From Ettlia oleoabundans (lineage: Eukaryota > Chlorophyta > Chlorophyceae > Chlamydomonadales), in contig JAAMXP010002281.1 of assembly GCA_019693395.1 (NCBI GenBank), forward strand, positions 1-18,760: a stretch of 18,760 nucleotides of DNA. Direction: 5' to 3'. Every line of letters starts with the position of its first letter. Within the stretch, counting starts at the first letter, position 1. Positions 10,257-18,760 of the stretch are shown in pieces. The notes under the pieces are model-generated. The model did no database searches. It saw only the letters and a list, made by a program, of their open reading frames with translations, and was not told the DNA's origin. Both the position numbers and the translations under genes were made by a program.

Positions 10257-10434
10257 GATTTGCACAATATGCTCGAATGATCTCCGCGATCCAACGCAGC
10301 TGACATCTTTGGGCCCTACAGTTGCTGGTCCAACGCTCTCTTAGAACTCCAGACTTTGCTTTTGAGTCCCGACATTACCCTAAGAACAGCTTCTCGCCTT
10401 TTGGTTCCGCCGGCAGTAGCAGCCTGTTCTCCCC

Positions 10435-10444
10435 AATATATATG
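10435..10444 (+). promoter_or_regulatory. TATA-like element upstream of SMC6
   Basis: AATATATATG lies about 190 bases before the chosen SMC6 start. If used, transcription would start near 10470, and the first ATG after that is the one at 10633. This supports that start and argues against using the ATG at 10442-10444, which lies in the element itself. Confidence 0.45.
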
Positions 10445-10632
10445 AGCGCTCTTTCACTTGCGGTGTGGCGCCCCTGTGACTTTTCCCTGCTGCTCAACGG
10501 CGTCGGCAAGGTGCATCGTGCGGCTGCAACGTCACAGTGGGGGCCTACCACATAGCGCCAGGGGCTGTGGTGGCGCTGGACAGTCAAAGGCGGCCGAAAG
10601 GCAGGCACGTGCGCCTGGACTGGGCATCCGTG

Positions 10633-11309
10633 ATGCACATTCCACAGCCAGACACGGTTAAGCAGGCACGGCGCGTTGGAGTTGGTGCACGGGTGTCAGT
10701 GTGAGTGCCGCCATGTTCCCCTGCCGTGCTGCCGGCGGTTGTGGTTGCTGACAGCCGCCTGCTTTCTATGCACGCCCGTGGGCAGTTGGCACGGTGTATA
10801 CACCAGCCTTCCAGCCCACCTCCCACCCGTTGTGGTGCATGTCTACGGTCCGCCGACACTGCTCCTTCACCAGCCGCGGCACATGTCAACCGTTGTTGCA
10901 TGTTGCATTTAACTACAACCTTCCTTTGCAGCTGGTGGCCTGAGCCATTTGAACAATGGTTTGAAGCGGAGGTGCTGGAAGTTGATGATGAGGTGGAGCC
11001 TGATCCAGACAAGCCCGAAGACCAAGATGCCATCAACCCGGACGCATTCTACTGCCTGCTAGCGTGAGTATCTGCCAGCACTTGTCGCACCGCAAGGAGC
11101 ACCAGCGTCCACGCTTGCAGCCGCACAGAGTTGCTGTTCGTTGTGTTTCTTCAGTCTGGAACAGCCTCTATCTCAATGCTGGCAACATTTTGACTTGACG
11201 GTGGCCAACTGGCTTCCCTCTTCGCTACGCAGATACCCAGCGCAACATGGATTTGATGCGGAGCAAGTCGACTCCGAGTGGAACGAAGTGTTCAACAGCG
11301 AAGACGCAG
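10633..11309 (+). other. Tudor/Agenet-like N-terminal extension of SMC6 (exons 1-3)
   Basis: Residues about 16-87 read GVGARVSVWWPEPFEQWF, then AEVLEVDDE, an acidic loop, AFYCLLAYPAQHGFD and SEWNEVF. A small-residue turn, a V-x-V-W strand, W-F/Y-x-A-x-V, a second strand ending in Y, and a closing acidic W segment are the plan of Royal-family (Tudor/Agenet) folds, as in the N-terminus of plant MSH6. The fold is inferred by eye. The first exon ends GT|GTGAGT in phase 2 and joins CTTTGCAG|C in frame. The ATG at 10633 has a G at -3. Confidence 0.5.
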
Positions 11310-14300
11310 GTAAGCAAGCAGGTGCTTGGCGCCCATTTAGCATGGATCAAGCCACTCACTGGGTCCTTGCAGGATCAACTGACTGCCATGCATTCAGGGC
11401 AGTGTGGTATGGAGACGTGCACTTCAGGCGGCATTCTACTGTTCCCTCGCTTGTCATTGTTTTAAGTACCAAAGACCAGTTGTTTAAGAGCCTTTGTGAC
11501 ACATGAAGCCTGATGGTGGTTGTTTTGTGCAGTGATTCTGGACCTGCCCCCTGGCGGACGGGAAGCATTCCCCACTTTTGTGCCCCCCGGTTTAGATGCA
11601 ACGCACCGCAATGGGCGGCCCAGGGTGGTGTCGCCTTTAAAGCGGCAGGCTGCTGCAGCAGCTGCAACAGCTGTTGTTGCTGGGTTGAATCGCTACCTTG
11701 CTAATGGTACCCGCAAAGGTGGACAAGAGCCTGCTGGGCAACGAGCAACGAAAGCTCGCAAGTGCAGCAAGCACAGCGGCAATGCGAATGGTACAGGCAG
11801 CTCTCGCAAGCGCGCAGCTGAGGACGCCAGCGAGGAAGAGCCAGCGAGGCTGCGCGGACGCCTGCTGAAGAATGCCGCTTTGGCGCAGCACTATCAACTG
11901 GGTGCTGCACCACCGCCCTCGCAGCAGCAGCAGCAGCAGCAGCCCAGCGTCATTCAGCAAACATCCCGGCGGCGGGCGCAAGGCATCCAGCAGCGGTCGC
12001 AGCAGGGCAGCCAGGGTGGTTCAGGTGGTGCGGGGGCCGAAGGGGATAGCCAGTGGCATCCCATGGCCAATGGGGGTGGCGCTGACGGCGACGATGATTT
12101 CAGGGAACAGCAGCCCAGTCAGCGGCCGGTTCTGCGGCTTCCAAGGCCTCCTCCCAGGGCGCTTCCCGACCACAGCCGTGTACCAGACCCTGAGGGGGCG
12201 CCAGCTGCGGGAGTGGTGAAGCGTGTGGAGCTTCAGAACTTTATGGTGTGACTTGGTCCTTTCTCCACAGACTGCCGCTTTGTCCTCGCTACATGCTTAC
12301 AGCATTGCCTGCTGCTTAAGCTGCTGATCATATAGCAGAGCCACACGCCGCTGTTGCTATTCAGAGGAACAATGAATGCAGAGTGCCCCGACCGCACACG
12401 GCTGATGATATGCTGCGCTCATACTTGCATGGGCCTTTCTACGTTCCTGTGCAGTGCCACTCCCACCTGGCCATGGACTTCTGCCCAAACGTTAACCTGT
12501 TGACTGGAGACAATGGCAGCGGCAAGAGCGCTGTGCTGCAAGCGCTGCAGTGCTGCCTGGGGGCACGCGCCACTGAGACGGGGCGGTACCGTGCAATGAA
12601 GGAGTTTGTGCAGAGAGGGGAGGGGCAGGCCGTCATTAAAGTCACGCTGGTGGGTGTGCTGTTTGGCAAATGAGTACAGCACTTCAAGTCACTTGTTGCA
12701 GGGCGACACCAGCAGGGCTGTGACAGGCTGCCAACTGTACCTAACTTCAGGAGCATATTCAGCATCTTTCTTGTTGTGGCTGTCTTCCCGCCTGCTGTTC
12801 ATCCACCTATCTTCTCTGCCTGGCCCTGTCATTGTGCAGTGGAACACCGGCCCAGATGCTTACAAACGGTCGTTGCTGGGTCCGCAGCTGACTGTGGTGC
12901 GCAAGATCAATGCCACCACTGGCGGCGGGTACGAGATACAGGACCACCTGGGACGCACGGTGAGAGGATAACCTAGGAATCTGCTAACGGTCGCAACAAC
13001 ACAGACAACCTTGAAACTGTCCATCATACGCACAGCATGACAACATGCAGGGTGGTGCCTGCCTTGGCATACACATACGCTGGCAGGGTTTGGGGTGCTG
13101 CCGCTGACAAGAGCAACTGATTCAGTTGCAATGCTGATACTTTCAGTTCATGGTTATGGCATGTATTTGCAGGTGCTCAGGGGCACCAAAGAGGTGCAGG
13201 AGTTGATTGAGGAGCTGAGCATTGACGCCTCCAACCCCGCTATTGTTCTCACGCAGGTAAGCAGGGTGGGCGGGGGGGTGGTGGTGGAATGGTCAGCCCA
13301 GGCAGTTGGGGGCTGGGACCTCAAGTCAGCAGCCCTGTTCCTATCCATCCTTGTTGTGCCTCGGCCTCACGGTCCCTGCCACACGGTCGCGCCCCCTGCC
13401 TGCAGGACATGGCTCGCAGCTTTGCCGGCGAGCGGTCGGAGGCGAACAAATACAAGGGCTTCATGCAGGCCACACACTTTGAGAGGTAGGCGACTTGTAA
13501 CAATGATGGGTGGGGTGTATCGATGGGTTGCGAGGTGCGGCTAAGGCTTGCAAACCTGGCTATGCGTTAACTGCTGCTGCTTGCACCGCTGCCCTCTGCC
13601 GCTGCACATGACTTATCATGCTTCGATTGGCCGCTGTTTGTTTTCATCAGGACCCTTGAGCACCTGCTAGTTGCCAACGAGAACGTGAGCAAGATGGAGG
13701 AGCATTTGGAGCAGAATGGTGCTAGCCTGGAGGCGCTGCAGCAAGAGGTGGCGGGCAAGGAGGCTTTACTGGGGCAGATGAGAGGTAAGCGGGGACTGCT
13801 TGCACAGCTGCAGCACACGGGAGACAGAATAGCAATATGCCACTGTCAGGTCCGCAAGGTGATGGAGGGTTTGGAAACTGGGACGAGCGGATAAAGGTGC
13901 AGGTGCTGGCTTGACTGTCACATGAGCATTGATGGCTGTGTTTCCTTACGGTTGAACCTTGAACTGCTTGAGTGAGCTCCTGCCCAGGAGGCTGATTTGC
14001 GCTGGTGGCAGCCTATTTGCCTGGCTGCCTGCGTGGCGTGGTAAACCTGCCTGGCTGCCTGCGTGGCGTGGTAAACCTGCCTGGCTGCGTGTGATGCAGA
14101 AATGAAGGCGTGGCAGGCGCACCACGACAAGCTGCTCAAGTGCCTGGCCTGGGCGCCGGTGGAGGCGCTAGAAAAGGGAGTGGCGGTGAGTTCAGTACTG
14201 ATGCACTGGAATGTCGACTGGCAGGTTGTGGCGGGGCGGAGGGCGGGGTGGGGCATAAGTGGCGAGTATTGAACATGATGCAGTACCTGTTGATGGTTGG

Positions 14301-17300
14301 GTTATTGCGACGACTGGTGGCTGTTCTTTTGACAGCCAAACAAGCCATGTGGCTACTTAGGGTTACAGCTCCTCATCCGCCTGCCCGTTTGGTTTCTGTT
14401 GCAGAGCCTCCGAGAGGCGTTGAACATCACCTATCCTGCCCAGCACCAGGCCCACGCTGCGCAGGCGGCTAGCTACCAGCAGCAGCTGACGGGGCTTGAG
14501 GCAGCTCTGGATGAGCAGCAACGGCAGCTGGATGAAGCCCGGAGGGCGGCAGAGGGTAGGGAGCAGGAGGTGGCTCAGCTGAGGGAGGAGATCAAGGGGA
14601 GGAGGGAGGTGGTGCGGGGGTGGCAGCGCCAGCTCAGGGAGCGCGGCGCTGAGCTGGAGCAGCTTCAAGCGGAGCAACGGGCTCTGGAGGAGGCAAGCAG
14701 GGAGGTGGCGGAGGATTTTGTGCGTAGCACGCAGGAGGCGGTTGCCAGCCATCGGCAGCGCGTGGCGCACTGCCGGGAGCAGTGTGAACGAGCCGGGGTA
14801 GCTGCCAGCAGCGCGCGGCAGTACCGAGCGGAACGTGAGGCGGCGTTGGCGCAAGCACGGGATGCAGTGCTGGGGGCGGAGCGATCCCTGGTTGACGGGA
14901 AGCAACTGAAGCAGCGGCTGGAATCTGACCTTCGGCGGCTGCAGGCCTCGCAGAGTGAGCGAGGGTGCTGCTTTCGCCAGCAGTGAGGGGTTGATTGCGG
15001 CATTGCCCGCGCAAGGGCTCAGGATGTGTGGTTTAGACTAGACGAAAGAAGACGCTCAAGAGCCTTTTTTGAAGGCTGGTCATCCCTCGAGGCGCCTAAG
15101 CGTGCGCTCGTTTCCCCTTTCCCTATGCAGAAACCCCATTGTCCAAGTTTGGGGGCCCTGACACTGTAAGGCTCCATGCAGCGGTACAAGCGGCGGTACA
15201 GCAGGGCAGATTCCGGCAGCCTCCCATCCTCATAGGCTCACAGCTGAGCTTGACTGATGAGCGGTGGGGGGCGGCCGTGGAGGCGGCGATAGGGCGCCAG
15301 CTCAGCACCTGGATAGTTGATAACCACACAGACGCAGAGCTGCTCAAGGCAAGGGCACTGGGCTGGCTGCTGTGGGGTGGAAAATGCCAGGTCGGCAGCC
15401 ATTCAGCAATGCCTGGCGTCAACGACAGAAACGCACGTGTTTTGTGCCAAACTTTGGTCATGAACCATTTCTAACGTTCATGACGTTGACCCCGCTCTCC
15501 TGCCCTTCTGCAGAGCTTGCGTAGTCAGGTGCAGCAGCAGGAACAAAAGTTTAGCATGATAGTCATGTCTTATGCCTACCCGCTGCACAACATTCCGCCA
15601 AATTTGCTTGCACCTGAGGATGTGGTGACCTGCCTGCGGGTGCTAAGGTTCCAGGAGGGACCTCACGCCCATGTGGTGAAGAACGTGCTCATCGACCATG
15701 CAGCTATTGAGCGCACGGTGTGCCAACTGCCACATTGCTGCCGTCGTATTGCGGGGCGTTGCTGTTCTGAAGCAGATATGGCGTGCCAGGCAGCCAAGGA
15801 GCAGTTATCAATCGAATGCATTGCTGCTTTACGCTGGCTGACCGCCCCTGGTGTTGGTTTTCGGCTAACGCAACATAGAGTTTCGCATGGCTGGCGGTCT
15901 GTGCTGCAGGTGCTGACCAACACGCAGCGGGAGGCCAAGGAGTGTGCCCGTGACGCCTTCTTCTGGTAAGATCCAGCTGAGTGCGTACAAGTGCGCACCT
16001 GCAGCAAAGTCTATAGGCTCAGAAGCGATTGGAAAAAGAGCATATCAGTTTTTACTGTTATGTGCCCTGCCCTGAGCCATCACAGAATATTTATGCTCAG
16101 CTGCCTGCACAAATTGCCTGCCTTCTACACAAAGCCCCTGCACCCTCCGCCTGCTCCTGTCACTGGCCTGCTGCCGTCGTGCTCACGACAGATTGTTGCT
16201 GCCCTGTGCTTGCCCACATTTGCAGGCAGCAATACCGTATTGCCAATGTTTATGCCAAGGATGGTTCTCGAGCGTATCGCCGGGGCAGTACCGAGGTGTC
16301 ACTGCCGCCGGATCCTCGCAACCAGCGGCCACGCCTTGTGCGAGACCTATCGCAGCAGCTGGCGGAGTGCCGGGCTGAGCTGGTGGAGGCGCAGGCAAGC
16401 GGCCTGCTGAATTGTATGGCTGTCTGATTGTGCACGTGCTGTGTATTACGTGAACAGGTTGATGCTGGGAGAGCAGATTAGGTTTCTGAGGTTTCTGTTA
16501 TATGTATGCTTCATATTGACCCTCGCGCCAACACAGCATTGTTCTTGTCACGCCTTGATTTGCTGTCTGGCTGCAGGCAGCAGTAGCGGCACAACAGCAG
16601 GCGGTTCAGGCGAAGCGCACAGAGGCGGCGGAGGCACAGCGGAACTTGCAGAATGCAGAGCAGGCGCACAAAGTGGGTGATGGTTAATGATATATTGTGG
16701 GTGTCTACAGGCAGTATTTTTCTTTTGTGTCACAGTCTCAACTCCTACGTTAGAGGTGGCATTTGCAGGCCAACCAGGCTCTTTGAGGCATCACGACTTA
16801 ACCTGCTTAGCTCTTTTTGCCACCAAGCATCTCAATCAGAGACATCCTGCCTGCCCGGCTGCAGACCGCCCAGGTGCACAAGCAGACGCTGGACACCCAG
16901 TATCAGCAGGCTCTCAGCCAGCAGCCTTTGGAGCTGGATGCAGCAGCAGGGGAGGCAGCACAGAGACTAGCGCAGCTCAGCAACCAGATTGCTGATGCTG
17001 AGGTGGCCGTGGATGCGGCAGAGGACAGCCTTAAGGCGGCGCAGCAGGATTGTGAGAGGCTGCAACAACGGATGCAGGATGCGCGTGCAGTGCCACAGGT
17101 GAGCCGCAGCGGTGAGTTGCGATAGGTTGGTCGGGGTGAGGAGTGTAGAAGCTTCAGGGTGGGGAGGGGCTGGAGGGTTAACAAGGTTGGTGGGGTCGTG
17201 GGGTGGTAGGCCAGCGGGGAAGAGTGGGATGTGGGACCGCTGGCAAGGGATGCATGGATTGATCTGTGGGTGGATGGGTGGGTGAAGAGGCAGAAAGCAA

Positions 17301-18574
17301 GGCGTGTGTTGGCTAGTATGCGCCAGGGCCAGTGGTGGCATGCTTGCATGCTGTGCTCTCTACCCCATTAAAAAACAGCAGTCCTTCCTGTCTGCTGACG
17401 CTTGTTCATTTTACACGCGGCCCTTGGCTAGTGCAGCAAGTGGCGGAACAGCTGGCTGCCTGCCGGGACGCCATCACGGAGCTTGCGGCTGAGAAGGAGG
17501 CGGTTGCAGGAGAGCTTGCAGCCGCACAAGAATTGGCTGCGAGCACGCAACACAAGCTGGCAGTTGTGCGGCGCAAGCTCACTGAAGCAGAGGCTGCTTT
17601 TGATGAGACTCTGCGCGACGCAGAGCGCATCTGCAGGCGGGAGGAGGCGGCGCAAGTCCAGGCGCAGCTGATTGCGGAGTGGCAAGCGGAGGGGCAGAGC
17701 GAGGATGCAATACGGGGTTTGCTGGAGCAGCAGGCGATGCAGCGGCGACTGGAGCAGCTTGAGCGCAAGATTTTGAAGCGGGAGGGGGATGCGCAGGCCA
17801 CATATGATGCCCTGGAGGTGGTTATGGGGGCGGGCAGGGCTGTGTTTTTGTATGTTGGTGGTAGGGGTCTGGCATGGATGGTGAATGATAACGAGAGGGC
17901 GGCCAGCAGTTGTCAGCACATTTGTATGTGATGTGCCCTCATTTCTGTTGCGGAGACGTCCTGGAAAGGACTCGATAGTACTTCAACTGCCCAGGAACAA
18001 GAGAGTGGAGCAGCGCCCTGGTTCAACACATGGCCGCTTTATACGAAATGCATGTTCTTGGTCTTCCAGTCTCCCTTGCTGAAAAAGGAACTTCCTTTTT
18101 CCGCTCTACTTGTCCCTGGTGCAGTTCGACCTAGCTGACGTGAAAAACAAGCTGTTCAAGCGACGGCTGCAGCACGATGACGGTATTATGGCGCACCAAG
18201 AATGCAAGGCCGGCTGGCAGATGCGTCGCAAGTGGGTTTTGTTTAACCAAGGCTCTTCACCCCTGCCGCAGTGCTTTGCAGGAACTCATGTTGTATGCTA
18301 TGTTCATCCGTTTATTCTGTTGCAGTGCATGGTGTGTTGCAGCTGCAGCTGTGCGTCTCTGGACCTGCTCTCCTGCCACGTGTCTGTGCCAGAATAAAGC
18401 CCACACTGCACCATTACTAAATTTTGCAGTTGAAATACGACAGCGCGTCAACCTCCTGTATTGCTGCCATTCCCGTGCAGGAAGTTTAAGGAGATGCGCG
18501 CCAGTGTGTCCGCCAACCTGTCCAAGTCGTTCCAGCGTTACCTGGGTTACAGGCAGCACCGCGGATCCATAGAC
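10633..18574 (+). CDS. SMC6: SMC6, SMC5/6 complex ATPase (N-terminal head, coiled coils, hinge; C-terminus off the window)
   Basis: SMC6 pairs with SMC5 in the nuclear complex that handles recombination intermediates and stalled forks. Twenty exons join in frame (1266 codons so far); the map is given separately. VELQNFM-CHSHLAM followed by Walker A GDNGSGKSA (about 348-356) is the SMC6 start of the head; GGGYEIQDHLGR, then LTQDMARSF (Q463 of the Q-loop) and KYKGFMQATHFER follow. A Gln/Glu/Ala-rich coiled coil leads to the hinge (FGGPDTVRLHAA through RWGAAVEAAIGRQLSTWIV, about 747-820). The SMC6-specific segment after the hinge (HAHVVKNVLIDHAAIERT, YRIANVYAKDGSRAYRRGS) is clear. The return coil ends in KKFKEMRASVSANLSKSF. 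The ABC signature, Walker B and stop are off the right edge. Unusually, more than 320 residues precede VELQNFM; the usual extension is well under 100. Introns 12 and 15 have GC donors. Confidence 0.95.
11533..12245 (+). other. SMC6 exon 4: disordered linker joining the extension to the ATPase head
   Basis: One 713-base open exon carries both the end of the extension (VILDLPPGGREAFP) and the start of the SMC6 head (VKRVELQNFM), with no stop between. The middle is low-complexity: Ala runs, basic clusters that could be nuclear localisation signals (SSRKRAAEDAS, TKARK), a glutamine run from a CAG tract at 11921-11941, and Gly/Gln-rich stretches. An internal ATG at 12063 would give a conventional short N-terminus if a second start exists. 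Confidence 0.8.
11921..11941 (+). repeat. CAG trinucleotide run (polyglutamine)
   Basis: About seven CAG codons in a row encode a glutamine run in the SMC6 linker. It is a simple repeat likely to vary in length. Confidence 0.9.
14021..14088. repeat. 30-bp tandem repeat in SMC6 intron 9
   Basis: The 30-base unit CTGGCTGCCT-GCGTGGCGTG-GTAAACCTGC occurs at 14021-14050 and 14051-14080 without change, followed by the first 8 bases of a third copy. It ends 11 bases before the AG acceptor of exon 10 (exon starts 14100). Each full unit holds TGGTAAAC, which resembles a splice donor. Confidence 0.95.
15349..15513 (+). other. GC-AG intron 12 of SMC6
   Basis: The hinge exon ends DAELLK (AAG) and the intron begins GCAAGG. 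The next exon opens in phase 0 at SLRSQVQQQEQ. No GT donor at the end of the conserved hinge gives a better fit. Confidence 0.75.
16395..16576 (+). other. GC-AG intron 15 of SMC6
   Basis: The exon ends ELVEAQ (CAG) and the intron begins GCAAGC, the best-known form of a GC donor. The next exon starts in phase 0 at AAVAAQQQ. Reading on instead of splicing here runs to a stop after about 11 codons. Confidence 0.75.
17157..17177 (+). other. G-quadruplex motif in SMC6 intron 17
   Basis: GGGTGGGGAGGGG then CTGGAGGG gives four G runs of three or more with loops of 1, 1 and 5 bases, on the transcribed-RNA sense. The surrounding 17130-17290 is strongly G-rich on this strand. Confidence 0.7.
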
Positions 18575-18760
18575 GTCAGTGCTTGCTGCATGCCCTTCTG
18601 ACCAATTCACTGACTGCACTGCCTGCCTTGATATTCCCTGCCTTTGCCAGCAATGTGCCAGTTGCTACACCAGGGTATCTAGCCAGCCAAATTCCGTGGG
18701 TTGTCGCGTTCAGCACACATGCACGGAGAGGGATGCATGGCATTGCCCCCCCCGCGCGCG

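Larger units (their letters stand above)
9994..10632. promoter_or_regulatory. Divergent promoter region between the kinase and SMC6
   Basis: The kinase is transcribed leftwards and SMC6 rightwards from these 639 bases. It holds a TATA-like element at 10435-10444 facing SMC6 and an inverted repeat at 10211-10256. From 10480 to 10632 the SMC6 frame is open but has no ATG. No other gene is seen. Confidence 0.7.
10633..18574 (+). other. Exon map of SMC6
   Basis: Exons, each checked for GT or GC donor, AG acceptor and phase: 10633-10700, 10932-11063, 11233-11309, 11533-12245, 12455-12649, 12840-12959, 13173-13256, 13406-13485, 13651-13784, 14100-14185, 14405-14954, 15131-15348, 15514-15717, 15910-15965, 16226-16394, 16577-16672, 16865-17098, 17437-17817, 18125-18231, 18481-18574. 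The donor after the last one is GTCAGT. The introns over 300 bases are 13785-14099 (tandem repeat), 17099-17436 (G-rich) and 17818-18124, in which I see nothing coding. Coiled-coil exons 16-18 are supported by frame and composition rather than by strong motifs. Confidence 0.85.

Noticed and set aside
9692..10258. Plus-strand open frame of 188 codons across the kinase start
   Set aside because: It is antisense to exons 1 and 2 of the kinase, which hold GKGSFGTV and VAIK, and has no recognisable domain.
10442..10555. ATG at 10442 opening MSALSLAVWRP as a possible SMC6 start
   Set aside because: It lies in the TATA-like element, ends at a stop at 10555 and is not in the SMC6 frame; the only splice that might rescue it is a 27-base intron that does not change frame.
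14363..14905. Minus-strand Leu/Pro-rich open frame of 180 codons
   Set aside because: It is the antisense shadow of the SMC6 coiled-coil exon 11.

Overview
The window is nuclear DNA of a green plant-lineage alga, most likely a chlorophyte. It is GC-rich and every gene is cut into many short exons by introns of roughly 90-340 bases. Donors are often GTGAGT/GTGCGT-like and acceptors are mostly TGCAG. A chitin-deacetylase-type wall enzyme would fit a trebouxiophyte (Chlorella-like) alga, whose walls contain glucosamine polymers, but that placement is inference. There is no bacterial operon structure, tRNA, rRNA, CRISPR array or transposon that I can see.

Four protein-coding genes are present. 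I rebuilt their exons by hand from conserved protein motifs and intron phase. (1) Minus strand, 1254 to 48 and off the left edge: the 5' part of the gene for translation initiation factor eIF3 subunit b, reaching into its RRM. (2) Minus strand, 5517-2414: a complete nine-exon gene for a secreted, probably GPI-anchored chitin/polysaccharide deacetylase (CE4 family), about 447 aa. (3) Minus strand, 9993-6272: a complete ten-exon STE20/GCK-III-type protein kinase, about 602 aa, resembling plant MAP4Ks. (4) Plus strand, 10633 to 18574 and off the right edge: a 20-exon fragment of SMC6, the ATPase of the SMC5/6 genome-stability complex. It holds the Walker A head, coiled coils and hinge, but the C-terminal Walker B head lies outside the window.

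The three minus-strand genes run head to tail. The kinase and SMC6 are divergent and share a 639-bp intergenic region with a TATA-like element and an inverted repeat. The four genes have unrelated jobs (translation, wall modification, signalling, chromosome maintenance).

The most interesting points are an SMC6 with a long N-terminal extension that looks like a Tudor/Agenet-type chromatin-reader fold, an animal-type chitin deacetylase with a THDDA active-site motif and GPI tail, and an unusually high share of GC-AG introns (4 of 41 complete introns). Smaller points are a (GT)43 tract inside one of those GC-AG introns, a 30-bp tandem repeat beside an SMC6 splice acceptor, a G-quadruplex motif in an SMC6 intron, and hairpins in the deacetylase 3' UTR.
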